From: Clarireedia homoeocarpa
Taxonomy: Eukaryota > Ascomycota > Leotiomycetes > Helotiales > Rutstroemiaceae
Length of the DNA stretch: 64,000 nt
Assembly (NCBI GenBank): GCA_001465935.1
Contig: LNKV01000029.1
Span: forward strand, 508,701 to 572,700
Direction of reading: 5' to 3'
The translations under genes were made by a program, and so were the position numbers. Positions 1-13,099 of this stretch are shown piece by piece; position 1 is the stretch's first letter, and every line of letters starts with the position of its first letter. The notes beneath the pieces were generated by a model. The model did no database searches. It saw only the letters and a program-made list of their open reading frames with translations, and was not told the origin of the DNA.

Positions 1-1574
1 AACTTCTTCTCAAAAGATTAGAGAATCTCGGTATACCGGTTGTCGGAAAAGGTCCACAAGTCAACGTCAGCGAGGCGTTGGAGATTGGGTCAACAAAAGT
101 AAGTTGAGCTTCCCTTACCATGGACAGTAGAAGTAACCCACACTCAACAGTACCCTGAAACGCCATGGATTCTTCCGGTCGACCGCGTCCCTATCGTCAT
201 TCTTCCCCATTCCATTATCAACTCCATTAAATCTCTTCCCGAGGGGAAGATATCGTTCGAAAAAGATGTGTACGCTCGGCACTTAGCGCATCTCGTACTT
301 AGAGAGGATCAGAAGGTCTTCTCCGATGCCATCCTTAATTCCATCAAACAGGACCTCACACGAAATATTGCGAAAACGCTTGATACGTTGTGGGATGAAG
401 TAGAATATGCCTTCGAAAAGAACATTGGAAGTTTGCCTGCAGACGAGGAGGATTGGAAAACCGTCCCAGTGTATGGGAAGGTACTAGGTATTGTCGCGAT
501 ATTGTCAGGGAGAGTTTTTGTGGGTGCACCGCTGTGTCGAGAAGATGAATGGATCCAAGCAACTATTGCATACACACTGGTTTTGAGCGGGACTGTGGGG
601 TTGCTTTGGAAACGCCCATGGTGGCAACGGCCATTTCTTGCACCTATATATTTCCGAACATTGAATAGTGTACAGGCAAAAGCTGAGAAGATGCTTCAAC
701 CCCTTCTCGAACGTGAGGCAGGCTCTTCCGGCTGGGAAAAGAAAATAGGGCAGCAGGCTGACGGCCAACTCATCAGCTGGCTTGTCTCTCATACGCCACG
801 AAAGCCCGATGGCACAATCGATCTCCAGGAACTAGCGCGTAATCAATTGATAGTGAGCTTAGCAGCGATTCACACTACTAGTATCACGATCTCCCATATC
901 TTATATGATTTGGCTGCGTATCCTGAGTACGTGGCTCCCCTACGTGGAGAGCTCGAAGCAGTCATTGCAGAGAACAGATCGATGGGGGGAAACGGTAAAT
1001 TAACCAAGGTTGAATTGACAAAATTGTGGAAGATGGATAGCTTCATCAAGGAGTCGCAACGAATGAATCCCCCGATTATAGGTAACCACCCCCAAAGGTG
1101 GCAAATGAATTGACGCTGACTTTTTGTATGATAGTACAAATGCGCCGCTACCTGACAGCTCCTCTCACGCTTCCCTCAGGTCATACTCTGCCGGCAGGAA
1201 CATTTTGTGGGGTTGACGCTCAAGCGACGAACCGCAATGTGCCATATTATGATGCTTCTCCGACAAGGCATCGACAAGAGCCATTTGACAAGTTTGATGG
1301 ATTCCGCTTCAGCAAGTTGCGGTCTGTGCCAGGGAATGAACATCGCTATCAATTCGTGACTTCTAGCACAGAGAGTTTGAACTTTGGGCATGGAACACAT
1401 GCCTGCCCGGGCAGATTCTTCGCAAGTAACGAAATCAAGATTGCATTTGCAGAAGTGCTAATGCGATGGGATGTGCGGCTTAAGCCTGGTGAAGGGAGAC
1501 CGGCGAACTTATTCACGGACACGAATGTGATGCCGAACATGAAGGGAGAGGTTCAAATGAGGAGAAGAGTATGA
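1..1574 (+). CDS. Cytochrome P450 monooxygenase A (5' end outside window)
   Basis: Heme-thiolate monooxygenase, probably anchored in the ER membrane. It likely oxidises the product of the adjacent PKS (inferred from position). Readable exons are about 3-98, 151-1081 and 1135-1574, with introns 99-150 and 1082-1134; the first exon continues upstream of the window, so the N-terminal anchor is not seen. Visible signatures are an ExxR-type KESQR before the second intron and the heme-binding FGHGTHACPGRFFASNEIK, whose cysteine ligates the iron. The I-helix region reads AAIHTTS. The protein aligns throughout with the P450 at 13393-14934, for example at the SQRMNP and RFFASNEIK blocks, so the two are paralogues of the ent-kaurene-oxidase-like fungal P450 group. 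No frameshift or missing key residue is seen. The substrate cannot be told from sequence. Confidence 0.88.
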
Positions 1575-2004
1575 CGCTTTGGAAATTTGGCGATAGATGA
1601 GTTGCAAATATATCATCGATAAAGTATTGAACAGAGTAGAATGGGAAATCTGAGAGCCAGGAGAATGAATGTATGCATCAATACACAGTTTAGCAGGGCA
1701 GTGAACATGCAGTGTGAAGTATATGAAGTATGAAGTATATCCTCATCCGCAACATGAAGAAGCTGAGAATTTCGGTAGAGAAGTCTGACCCTAAGCCGGA
1801 TGCAGTAAGGTCCAGATGCGGGCAACCTTACCACAATAATCTCTAAATCTCTAAATACACAGAACACACCTATTCTACATCTAAGTTACTACATCGACTC
1901 GAACGCGCAACTATCACAACTTGACGACAACATGATAATTTATTGATTCTCCTAATAAGACTCGCAGAGAAATGCCCAATACTTAGAAAAACACCATCCA
2001 ACCT
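1575..2004. other. Convergent intergenic region, no gene seen
   Basis: This lies between the 3' ends of P450 A and the PKS. It holds a small imperfect repeat (GTATATGAAGTATGAAGTAT near 1718-1737) and otherwise AT-leaning DNA. The 3' UTRs and polyadenylation sites of both genes should be here, but I see no protein-coding signal. Confidence 0.5.
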
Positions 2005-5000
2005 TTACTCTTCAATCTTGTACTCACCACTCGCGACTTCACACAGTTCCCTCGCTGATGCTCCACTCAAAACCTTCAATACAGGCAGACTTACCCCCAC
2101 TTCCTTTAAGAACCAACTTCGAATCTCGACCGCAATCAATGAATCAATCCCCATTTGTGTCAACGGCGCATTCTCATCAATCGATCCGGGAACTGCTTGC
2201 AGAATAAGCTCTAACTGTTTGGCGAAGCATTTTTGCATTGTCACCAAGACTTCCTCCTTCGTCTGCGCTTTCGCCAGCTGTTCCTTGGTTGGTGCCTCAA
2301 CCTCGCCACCCGACTCATTATCCTCTTTAACGGCATTATGCATTACGAATCCAAATCGAGGGTTAGCGTGCCAACGGGGCTTTTCGCGCTCATCTCCTGT
2401 TGACGGTGCGACCATACCGATAGTGATTTCGGGACAACGATTGCTCTTCGGATCACCGGATTGGACAGCTTCGGATAATACTTGCAGGAACTCATGCTCG
2501 GGGATCGGCAGGTAGTTATAGCTTCTCAAGGCTGATTCTGTGAAACGTCCCGAGCGTTCTACATATCCCACGCCGAGAATCATACCAATGTGTATGACCG
2601 ATGCGACTCCCCCACGTTTGCGACGTTGCTCTGCCAGTGAAGACATGAACTATACATGGTTAGTCGATATTGATAATGCATAAAGAACACGAGTGTTACC
2701 ATATTTGCTGCAGCATAGTTTGATTGCCCAGGAATTCCGTTCACCGCAGCCAGACTCGAAAAAAGCACAAAGAAATCTAGCTCTAAACCAAATACTGCGT
2801 CAATATTTTCAGTACTTAGAACCTTGGGACGAATGACACGTTCAAGCGCTTCGAAAGGCATGTCCGAGAATGGCTTGTCATCAAGGACCATGCAGCCGTT
2901 CATAACACCTGCAATCGGGGGCATCGTCTTGCTGGCCTCTTCACGCAACTTGGTAACAGCTGCCCTGTCGGTGAAGTCGATAGCACACACGAGAACGGTG
3001 GCTCCCATTCTTTCTAGCTCTTGCTGCCATGGAGCGCCGGCTTTCACAGACCTATTAAGATTAGTATAGGTTTTAGCAGGAAACGTGTTATTTTATGTTC
3101 TTCCACACATGTGATCAACTTACCGACTACCGATGATTAGATTTCTGGCTCCAGCTCCAATCATCCATCTGCATATAGATTGTCCCAGATCACCCGTTAG
3201 ACCTGCCAATAGATAGCTCTTGTTGCTGTTGAAGATGTGCTTTTGTGTGAAGGGTTTCACGTTGACTGTCAAGGTTGTGTTCTTCGTCCAGTGAAGGATG
3301 GCAAACGGAGAGAAGGATGAAATTTCGGCATTATGCAAGCTAGCGGCGAGTATGATTGAACTCTTTTCAATCTCTTTATTCGCTGTTGATTCTGCGTAGG
3401 ACTGGGCTTCATTGAGGATTGCAGTAGGATTGTGCAATTGCGAGGGAATTGCCGATCGTGCATGTACGAAGTTGTTGACAGCCACGCAAAAAGAATTGGG
3501 AATAGCATCTCTGATATGTCCACCTGTGCCACTAAAGTCAATGAATGAATTGGTTGAGCTTGGTAAAATTTCTCGGATGGCTCGTTTGGATAGCGATGGA
3601 TGAATTCTTATCCACTGCTGCATTGATGACGACGGTGATTCGATGCTTCCACCAAACACAACAGACTTGCCCAGAGGTACTGCTTGCGAAGATAATGCTT
3701 TTGCTAGCGCAACACTGGGTTCATGGAGGAAAATTCCAGATGAGGCCTTGTTCAAAATTTCTTTTGCTAAAATAGCAGCCATGGCAAATTGTAGGTACTC
3801 AGCAGTGCTCTCCTTGGCTTGAACGATCCACTCTCTTGGGACATTGACCAGAGATTGGTTGGACATCGAAAAGGCAAGTACAGGTGACTTTTGATCCGAA
3901 GTTTCGTGTCCGAGGACGAGATATAGGAAGCCACCCGCGACTTTAACGGCGAACAATGAGGAGTATGACACTGATATTTCCACCTCGCTTTCTAAAGGAA
4001 TTTGGGGTTCTTCTAAGATATCGAAATCGAAACGATTCCCGTCAGCTGAAGCCACTACAGCGACCTTATTTGAGCTTGAATCAATCTCCTTTGTGATTAC
4101 CCGACGTGTGGCATTGAGCTTGTCGTTGAGATCCTGGATCGGCTTCACTCGTGGAAGGAGCAGGCTTCCCCGTTCATAAACCATTTCCGGCTCAATAGAC
4201 CACAGCAAACCATCCTTGCGGGTCTCCAAGCTTGTCGATAGCTCGAGCCGAACGAGTGTTTCGCCAATGATATTATTAACATCTTCTTTAGATGAAACAT
4301 CCAAAAACTGTAGACGCAGGTGTGGCATTTCAGAAATTATAGATCTTCCCAGTCCTACTATCATGTTTGCATGTGGCTCATCTGCCCGACAACCTGCAGT
4401 TACCCACAAAATGGATTCAGCAGAATTGATGATGGCTTGCATGCCCTTGAAACGTTGCGGGTTCATCGCCTTGAATACTGGCTCATCCAAGTCTGCAACG
4501 CTTAAGACGGTGGTCCCGAAAGGGAACGTGAGCTCTGCAGCCTCTTCCCAGGAGGTGAAAACAGTACTTTTCCTCGTCTTCCACCCGGGGACATCTTTAC
4601 TCAGACCCTCAATTAGAGACTTTGTGGCTGCAGTGGCACCACCGATCACCACGAGGTCTTTCCCTTCGGTTGATTTCAGCTGAAGTGGTTCTCGCAGTTT
4701 TTGGACGTCCTCATCAAGGGCCTGTGATAGAATCACGGAGACCGTGTAACGTGACTTATCCTTGAAGTCATTTACGATAGAATCCACTCCCGAGAATCCT
4801 GTCTTTTTCAACATTTCGTCCCATGCAGTCGGAGAAATGGTTGGGCGGTATGGCCGGCCATCCGCCCCTCCAAGCCACCACCCGGGTAAACCAGCCATCA
4901 GAAACCCGGTGCGTTCGAGATGCCCAGTACATTCCAAAAGACAAAGATACCCTCCTGGTTTGAGAAGCAATCGCACATTTGCCATAGTCTTCTCTAAGAA

Positions 5001-8000
5001 CTCGGTCGCATGAAGGACATTTGATGCGACGATGACATCAAAGGAGTGGGCTTCATATCCTTGCTCTAAAGGATCTTTCTCGCAATTAAGCAGGCTGAAT
5101 GTCATGCGGTCAGCATAGTCTGCAAACACTTCTCTAGCCTTCATGAAAAATCCTGTCGAGATGTCTGTGAATGTGTAATGCGCGAATGCATCTCCAATGC
5201 CTTTGAAAATACCCTTTGTGGCGCCTCCTGTACCAGCTCCAATTTCCAAGACACGCATTTGAGGATAACGATGTCCGATCTTTTTCATTGCCTGGGTGAC
5301 ATATTTGTTCGACGTGGCCATTCCAATACCTTTGGTGTACAATCTGTCCAAAAGTCCATTTGGTAGCATGTGCTCCAACATTGTCGTTTTACCTCGGACA
5401 ACATCTGGAAGATTATTGCCGACAGCTTGCATCAATTCTAGATCGACACAATCTGGGTATTTGGACGCTAATGCCTTTAATTCCTCCAAATCATCGCAGT
5501 TCCACTCTGGCTTGATGGAAGGGTGTGTAGCTGATGATACTTGCTCCATGACATGGTCGATCCAGTTGAATAACGGACGATGGTTTTCGGGCACTTCTTC
5601 AGGGCTAATCTCAGACCTCAGGTGACGCATGAACGCATATGATAACCTTTCACCTAAGTCAACCATGTACAATTTTTCCGGATCATCGTCAAGTATTTCG
5701 GACTCAGAAACGATGCCTGAAGAAATATCCCTCTCCCATACCGTTTTGAGGTACAATTGTCGATCTTGTGAGGGTCTTGCAGCTGTAAACGACTGCATCT
5801 GTAAGCCTTCAATTTGAATCTCCACCTCACCTGTCGCCGGATCAAAAACATCAATGTCGCCGACATAAGTGGCCGCATTGTTAGCCGTGGTTGGGGTAAC
5901 TTCGGTGATGTAGCCATCTATTCCAGCCAGAGAAGTTTCCTTCTTGAATGCTGCTTCACATTGTGCAATGTTGAATTTCATCTTGGCAATTCTCCTGGGT
6001 AGATATGGTGTCCAGAAACGTCTAGTAATGTCAGTATGATACTTGTTTGGCATTCGGATAAATACTTACTCATCACCAGGACTCGCGTATGCTGCTAAAG
6101 TGGCATGCAAAGCCATGTCCAGGAACGCCGGGTGTACCAACACTCCAGTATCCGATAAACAACGCCTACCCTCAAGTGAAGATATATGCATCCTGCGCCA
6201 ACCCTTTTCAATACCCCGAAAGATCCCAGTGAACTCTAGACCGACATTTGCCAAGCTATCATAAAATCTTTCAACGTTCATAGGGCCAAGAACTGGTCTA
6301 ACAGAGCTACGGTTGCTCAAAACATCAGCTCTTTGTGCTCCGAAAGTCATCGAAATACGGCCAGAAAATATTTTGGACATGGGCTTTCCGCTTTGTGCAG
6401 CTGTACACCAGAACTCGGCAGAAGCTTGCGTATCATTGTCTTTGCTCGATAGTCTGGGCTTCAAGGAAAAGATTACCTCTACGCTGGCATTGTTTTGCTC
6501 GAGATTGATGGCTCGTTCAATGTCGACGTCATGGAGCTCAACGAGCTGAATTGGTTTCCCATTGGCAAGCACTTTAGAAGATTCAAGTGCCATGGAACAA
6601 TAAAATGCTGCCGGAACCAAAGTTTGTTGTTGAAATTTGTGACCCGAGACCCAAGGTAACTCGTCGAGCTTGAACATGTTTCTCCAGCGATATTCCATGT
6701 CTGTGTCGTCCACAACTCTTACTCCCAAAAGCTCGTGGGGCGGTTCGACTCTATTCCGGTAGTTGCGTGAGTTGCGAGATTCGAACCAGAAAGCTCGACT
6801 ATGGTCCCACGAGTATGGTGGCAGATTCTTTAGAAGCTTGAGATGGGATAGATTTTCGACCGAGGTGACTGCAAGGTACCTTTTAAAACTTGCCACTCTC
6901 CCATCGATATGATTCCATAAGAATCCTAATGCGTTGGCAAAAGCAAGTGAATCATTTTCCCCACGGGACAGCGCTCCGGAATATGGAACAACCGAGCTGG
7001 TAGTGTGTTTGAAAGTCTGCGCCACTGGACCTTTCAGCGCCGGATGGGGCCCAACTTCAAGTGCGGCATCGAATGCACCATACTCTTTGGCCAATGTACT
7101 TGTGGCTTCGAAGAATCTGACGGGGGAAATAAGATTGTCTATCCAGTATTCAGCTTCAAGCTCTGAGGAACTCTGAGACATATCCTGAACGTGCACACTA
7201 GATATCCAAGTGCACGACGTTGTGCTGGGCTTGGGTAAGATCTTGCAAGCAAGCAGTGACTTCTTATACGGTTCAATGCAAGGCAGCATGTGGTTGGAAT
7301 GATAAGCGGTATCCACCTTCAAGAGACGAGCAAAGATACCCTTTGCATCGAGAGTTGCTTGTGCCTTCTGCACTGTGTCTTTGTTCCCACTCAAAGTTAC
7401 GGTCTTAGGAGCGTTACTAGCTGCAATAGATACTTTTCCCTTGAACTCCTCGCCTTCACAGAACTCGACAGCTTCATGGAAGCTCAAACCAGCAGCCATC
7501 ATTGCACCAGCCTCACCACTCCTACCCTGTGCTAAATGTGCATGAAGGCCACGGTAGTAGGCTATTCGAATGGCATCGCTAGCACTCACTCGATCTGCAG
7601 CATACGCAGCACCGATTTCTCCTGATGAATGTCCAACCACAGCATGGAATTTGATTCCGATTGCAGTCAAAACATCCACAAGGGCAATCTGCACAGCTGT
7701 GCAAAGAGGTTGTGAATACTCGGCTTTTCCAACAGATGATTTCTCAGCTGTTGCCATGATCTCTTCCCTTAATGACCACCTTGGGGCGTCTGGAAGAGCG
7801 CTCAAAGACTTATCTAGGTCATCAATTGTTTGAGCAAACAGAGATATATTGAGAAGCAACTGCTTTCCCATCTCCGGCCATTGCGCACCTTGGCCTGTAA
7901 ACACACCCAGTATCTTTCGTGAACAGTTACTGTTAACGTTCGAAGTTCGAGTGCCAACAGCTAGACTTGGGTTGTCTTCTTTAGCGATCAATACTTTCTC

Positions 8001-9654
8001 CAACTGGTCGAGAAGATCACTCGTGCTAGAAGCGACATATGAAGCTTTGACCGGGAGAATGCTTCGTCGCAGCAACGAATAACCCAAGTCCAGCACATCC
8101 AATTCGTTGTCTGCAACGTAGTCACTCAGGTTAGCGATGTTCTGTATCAATGAATCTTCAGAAGTTGCTGATATGGTGAAAGGAATTGGTGATAGTGACC
8201 CCAAAGGTCGTGAGGGCTGCGAAGGTGCTTGATAGCTTTCCAGAATGGCGTGTGCGTTAGTACCACCAAAGCCAAAGGAATTAACACTGGCACGAAGAGG
8301 ACCTTCAGTCCTAGGCCATGGTACAGGTGCTGTAGGAATCTTTAGGTGCTCGATGAATGGACTGATGGCTGGGTTGAGGTTGTTGAAATGAAGATTAGGT
8401 GGTATTATCTTTTCTCTTATGGCCAATCCGGCTTTTATTACACCTGCTAGTCCAGCAGCACCTTCTAAGTGGCCGATCACGGTTTTGATAGAACCCACGT
8501 GGAGTTGTGCGTCGGCTTCCTCTACTGAGGACTGGAAGAACGCGCTACTGATTGCTTCAGCTTCGATGGGATCCCCCGCTGGTGTTCCAGTACCATGAGC
8601 CTCCTATCAAGTTTGTCAGTGATTTACGTTCAAGGAATTGCAGAAACCTAGTCTCACAAAATATTGACACCTGTCTGATGGCTTCGTACAATCAAGTCCA
8701 GCTCGAGCATATGTTTGACGAATCAACTCGGCTTGCGATGAAGCACTGGGCATCGTTATTCCCTTGGTCCTACCATCGGAATTTACACCAGTCTAGTTAC
8801 CGCAGGTCAGCGCGTAAGATCAAGAAAACGAAGGAGGAAAGTATCACCTCACGGATGATGTATTCTATCTCATCGCCATCCTCTAATGCGTTTTTCAGGG
8901 TTTTCAGAACAATCGCAGCTGTCCCTTCACCACGTGCATACCCATCTGCTTTCGCATCCCACATTTGCGATCTGCCCGTTGGCGAAAGCATATGGAGTTT
9001 GGATTCTCCGATGTACATCTCCGGACCGAATATCAGATTAGCACCAGCAGCGATAGCCATTCGACTCTGTCCACTTCGAAGCGTAGCAATGGCATTATGT
9101 ACTGCAACCAAGCTTGATGAGCAGGCAGTGTCAATCGTCATTGAAGGTCCTTTCCAATCGAAAAAGTACGATATCCGATTAGACATTATACTGCGTGCTG
9201 TACCCGTTGCTAGATACTGTGGGATGTCTTCAATATCTCGCATCAAGACATCATAATAGTCTGCGCACATTAATCCAACATAGACTGCTGTTGGTGTTCC
9301 TTGCATCTCCTCGATCGATAACCCTGCTGCTTCTAGCGCCTCATATACGGTTTCTAGTAGCAACCTTTGTTGAGGATCAAGTGCTTCGGCTTCTCGTGAA
9401 TTGATACTGAAGAACGCCGCATCAAACTTGGTTGGATCTTCGGAAAGGAAATAGGATTTAGTGGCATTGGTGGTTCCATGATGTTCGCCATTCGGATGAT
9501 AGAAGGCTTTAATGTTAAAGCGTGAGGATGGGACCTTCTGGGTGAGGTCGTAAGGGTGGTGGAGTAGGTTCCATAGCTTGGAGGGTGAGGAGGCACCTCC
9601 TGGGAAACGACATCCAGTGCCAATGACGGCTATAGGTTCATTGTAGTTTACCAT
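2005..9654 (-). CDS. Highly reducing polyketide synthase (KS-AT-DH-MT-pseudoER-KR-ACP)
   Basis: Iterative type I PKS in six exons: 9654-8848, 8792-8658, 8603-6070, 6021-3124, 3051-2700 and 2649-2005, giving 2,456 aa. KS (about 1-430) has active-site TACSSS, EAHGTGT (restored by the second splice) and IGHLEG. AT (about 545-860) has GHSSGE. DH (about 970-1230) has SGHKFQQQTLVP; the usual Gly of HxxxGxxxxP is Gln. The methyltransferase has the SAM motif VLEIGAGTGGATKG near 1420. A stretch of about 250 residues before the KR lacks a nucleotide-binding enoyl reductase motif, so the ER is vestigial. KR begins GLTGDLG near 2100 and keeps its Ser/Tyr/Asn set (FSSLAAV, SNYAAAN). ACP carries MGIDSL, whose Ser takes phosphopantetheine, and the protein ends about 45 residues later without TE, C or R domain. 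A methylated, reduced linear polyketide completed by the trans ER next door is expected. Confidence 0.93.
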
Positions 9655-10103
9655 TACTACTGGCTTTAAAGAATAAGATAGAAAGATGTATAAGATATAA
9701 CGAAGAACAGTTTCAGGGCATCGATTTGTTGGAGAAGGGTCCTCGAGGCTCGAGCTATGTAGGTTCGAGGGTTACGACAACATTATACGCCCAGATACCT
9801 ACGAAGCCACGATAAGCTCTATCAGTCAAAGCTATCAATCCGGGAGGGCCGTGGAATGCCGAGAGACATGGTCAGGACTTACTTGCACGTACCTGAATCA
9901 GCTAACGGGATCCGAACTTGCAGACATTCACCCGTAAACCAGTGTGACCAAGGCCGGCTCATTACTCACATCATTGAAAAGACATTAGATGCGACGGTGA
10001 ATTTGAATTTGAAAGCAACAAACGCATTTTACTGGTAACTCGATCAAATTCTTCTATCTGCACCACAATAATTCCTCCAAACTTCTATCTACCCCCTTCC
10101 AAG
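9655..10103. promoter_or_regulatory. Divergent promoter of PKS and trans-enoyl reductase
   Basis: This 449-bp shared upstream region should coordinate the PKS (leftward) and the enoyl reductase (rightward). It contains clustered CCTCGAGG, GCTCGAG and GTTCGAGG words at about 9740-9772. These could be binding sites, but I cannot assign them to a factor. No regulator gene for this cluster lies between 1 and 15 kb. Confidence 0.55.
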
Positions 10104-11231
10104 ATGAAAGCAATCGTTCAGAGCGCACCTGGAGAGCTCCAGTTAGACACAAATGTTCCCAAACCGTCAATTAAACCAGGGTCAGGGATGGTGTTGGTCA
10201 AAATATGTGCCATTGCCCTCAACCACAGCGACTGGAAAATGGTTGATTTTTCAGCCAAGCCTGGGAACATCAGCGGTTACGACATGTCTGGTACCGTGGA
10301 AGCCATCGACACACTCACGCCTACAAATTTAGTGGTTGGCGATCGAGTCCTTGGAGTGACGAGTATTCACGGCGGTGCATTTGCTGAGTATGTGACGACG
10401 GATGGAGATCTTTTGATCAAGATCCCTGCGGCCGTGGATTTTCGAACGGCTGCGAGTTTTGGCGTAGGGATAGTCACTATTGGACTGGCGTTATACAGTC
10501 CGGAGTTCTTGGCGCTCCAATGGCCCAGTTCAAATGCGGGGAGTGAAACTGTGGGTGGATCTCAACGCATCGGACCCCGAGGGTGGGGCGGTGGAGACTC
10601 GACAATTTACGACGACAGCGGAAATGATAAGATTCCGGTACTAGTGTACGGAGCGTCTACAGCTACCGGCACGCTGGCCCTCCAGTTATTGCACCTCTCG
10701 GGGTACGAACCAATTGCCGTATGCTCACCACGGAACTTCACACTCGTACAATCTCGTGGGGCATCAAAGTGTTTCGACTACCATTCTTCCGGATGTGGTG
10801 CAATGATTAAGCAATACACTTACAACCGTTTGGAGTATGTTCTTGATTGTATCACAACGGCATCCTCAATGCGCATATGTTATGAAGCTATAGGAAACAA
10901 GGGTGGAAAGTACGTCTCTTTAGACCCGTTTAATTCGAGGGTGCAAAGATCGCGTAGTGATGTCAAGGCTCTCTTTTGTTATGCACTTACGATCTTCGGG
11001 AGACCGATTGAACTGGCCGGGGAGTTCGCACGAGACGCCAAGCCTGAGGATCGGAAGCTGGCCGAAAAGTTTGTGAAGACTGCAGAGGAATTGATTTGGG
11101 AAGGAAAACTGAAGTCTCACCCAACCAGACTGATGGAAGGGGGTCTAAACGGGGTCATTGATGGCGTAGATCTATTGAGGAAGGGCAAGATATCTGGGGA
11201 AAAATTGGTTTATAGTCTCGCTGGTGTGTAA
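10104..11231 (+). CDS. Trans-acting enoyl reductase (LovC-like, MDR superfamily)
   Basis: Medium-chain dehydrogenase/reductase of 375 aa in one exon. It is expected to reduce the alpha,beta-double bond of enoyl intermediates on the PKS acyl carrier protein using NADPH, replacing the dead ER of the neighbouring synthase. The N-terminal GroES-like part includes CAIALNHSDWKM and GDRVLGVTSIHGGAFAEYV. The Rossmann part has VYGASTATGTLALQLLHLSG. No zinc-ligand cysteine/histidine set is apparent, as in LovC-type reductases. It is divergent from the PKS across 449 bp, the usual arrangement for PKS/trans-ER pairs. The ATG at 10104 starts the conserved MKAIVQ block. The next gene converges on it after 176 bp. 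The alternative, an unrelated zinc-independent quinone-type reductase, is less likely given the neighbour. Confidence 0.9.
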   Translation: MKAIVQSAPGELQLDTNVPKPSIKPGSGMVLVKICAIALNHSDWKMVDFSAKPGNISGYDMSGTVEAIDTLTPTNLVVGDRVLGVTSIHGGAFAEYVTTDGDLLIKIPAAVDFRTAASFGVGIVTIGLALYSPEFLALQWPSSNAGSETVGGSQRIGPRGWGGGDSTIYDDSGNDKIPVLVYGASTATGTLALQLLHLSGYEPIAVCSPRNFTLVQSRGASKCFDYHSSGCGAMIKQYTYNRLEYVLDCITTASSMRICYEAIGNKGGKYVSLDPFNSRVQRSRSDVKALFCYALTIFGRPIELAGEFARDAKPEDRKLAEKFVKTAEELIWEGKLKSHPTRLMEGGLNGVIDGVDLLRKGKISGEKLVYSLAGV

Positions 11232-11407
11232 GGTGTTCTGGAAAGAGCAATACCTTGTATTTGACAGAATTCACTACGCAACACTATGTTTTTATTTAAA
11301 AATTCATTCATCCAATATCTCTGTATATGCAATTTTCTACGGTTTTTGTCATAAGTTATTCGAGCAATCGTCACACTGGTCCTGCTGTCTTGCAAGAAAG
11401 ACTGTCT

Positions 11408-13099
11408 TCAAAAACGACTCGTGAACTTTACCCTCGTCTCCCCCTTCTTCCAAAACTGGAAAAACTTCACCTCTGTATTCCAGTCGATAGGCTTACTTAA
11501 AAGTTCAATGTCGAATTCCCACAACAATCTCGCCAGCGTCATTCTCAACTCAATATATGCCAGATTAACACCCAAACACACTCTCGGTCCCGTACTGAAC
11601 GGGCGACTGGCCTCTTTATTATCCATATCAAATACGGGGTTGTGAAGTGGATGCTCAGGTTCCAGCCAGCGCTCGGGATGCCAGCCTTCTGGATCATGCC
11701 AATACTGGGGATCGTGAGAAGCCGTATATGGCGATACAGAAACAATTGCTCCGGCTGGGACCACATGACCGTCAATTGTTGCACCAGGGCAAGTACGAGG
11801 GAGGCCGAACGGGACAGGTGGAAGAATCCGGAGAGTTTCTTCAATCACAGCGAAGAGATATTGCAACGGTAATGTGCCATCTGCGTCAATTTGATCTTTG
11901 CTGGTGAAAGCACGGCGTACTTCTTCGTTTAGTATACGCAATTTGTCGGGGTAACGAAGTAAGTAGGCTAGCATCGCAGTCAAAGTCACCGCAGTAGTTT
12001 CCGAACCGGCGATGATGAGTGTGTGGGCTTGAGCGGTCAGAAACATGTCCGATTTATCAGCATCTTCTTTCTCCAGCAAAAAGCTAAAGAAATCCTTGGT
12101 AGTAACGTCGTTTCGTGAAGCACGTTTAAGAGCCTTAGCTTTGGTGTAGGCAATGTGCTGACGGCGCTGTTCGCGGATATCTTCCATGTTTGGAACTATC
12201 CACCTCATGAATATTCGGGAGATAGGAATCTTTTGGAACAATGGATATAGAGAGCGAATGAAGTTTCCATTGATTATCCAAGAAATCCAGAAATGAGGTC
12301 GGGCTAGTAAATAATTATAAGCTCCGTGCTTGTGCTAGGTTAGGATGACTTACCATTTTCGACTGCGCCAAACGATTCGTGGAATGTAAGATCACCAATC
12401 TATCACCAATTCTGGTTAATACTTCTCCAATCTTTCAATAATGAACAGCTTCTGAACTCACAATATCGAAAGTCAACCAGTTGAACCATTCGTCGACACG
12501 AATTCCCTCTCCTTGATCATGCACCTTAATCTGAGCCACAAACATATCCAAAAACCTCGTGATGACATCTGCCTGCGTCTTCAAAACAGAATTGCTAAAT
12601 GCATTTGCTAGTACTCTTCGCATAGCGCCATGTATCCGTGGATCTGGTTCTGTGGAAATGGAGTTTGGAAGGTCGCCGACTCCTGCATACCAGTCGGTTT
12701 TGCGGAAGTACTTTTTCCCTTTCACCGAGTGTCCATAAATATCACGCCAGGACTGGGCAGAACTGAATGCCAGCTCATCTGGAGCGATACGCACCACGTG
12801 ACCATACTTTTTGTGGATGTCTGAGAGAGCGTGTGGCCATCGGCCGCTAATCCAGTTTCTAGCATACCAGAGATAGGACGATCGGGCCAATAATGGTCCT
12901 GGAAACTTGCTTAACGGATGGAAATAGGCGTTGTAGATTCCCCAGTACGCCAAGTATGCTACCGGCTGCGTGATATGATGTTAGTTTTGAGCCTACACGC
13001 GCAATGCTATAAGGGTTGCCTTACGATGAGGATGGCGACGCCAACAATGTGGAGAGGCGACAGCAATGCTAAATGCTGAGCGACTTCTTGCAACTGCAT
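11408..13099 (-). CDS. Cytochrome P450 monooxygenase B
   Basis: Four exons, 13099-13025, 12965-12462, 12399-12354 and 12303-11408, give 506 aa. The first exon encodes a hydrophobic N-terminal segment that should anchor the protein in the ER. It is followed by the HPLSKFPGPLLA proline-rich hinge. Other signatures are AGSETTA (oxygen-activating I-helix), IEETLR (ExxR), HPERWLEPEHP (PERF-like) and the heme loop FSTGPRVCLGVNLAY. It belongs to a different P450 group from the two paralogues in this cluster and resembles fungal secondary-metabolism P450s of the isotrichodermin-hydroxylase type. It is divergent from P450 C across 293 bp, so both are probably co-induced. The likely role is oxidation of the polyketide; its target position is unknown. 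Confidence 0.9.

Noticed and set aside
2005..2150. PKS-NRPS hybrid or terminal release domain
   Set aside because: The open frame stops about 45 residues after the ACP serine motif, and no condensation, thioesterase or reductase motif follows on that strand.
1943..2515. 190-codon plus-strand open frame
   Set aside because: Antisense shadow of the PKS ACP region; no independent signal.
3120..4700. Possible intact enoyl reductase domain in the PKS
   Set aside because: The expected position before the KR lacks a glycine-rich nucleotide motif, and a stand-alone enoyl reductase is encoded next door.
8552..9256. 234-codon plus-strand open frame
   Set aside because: Antisense to the PKS ketosynthase, spanning its two introns; rejected as a shadow.
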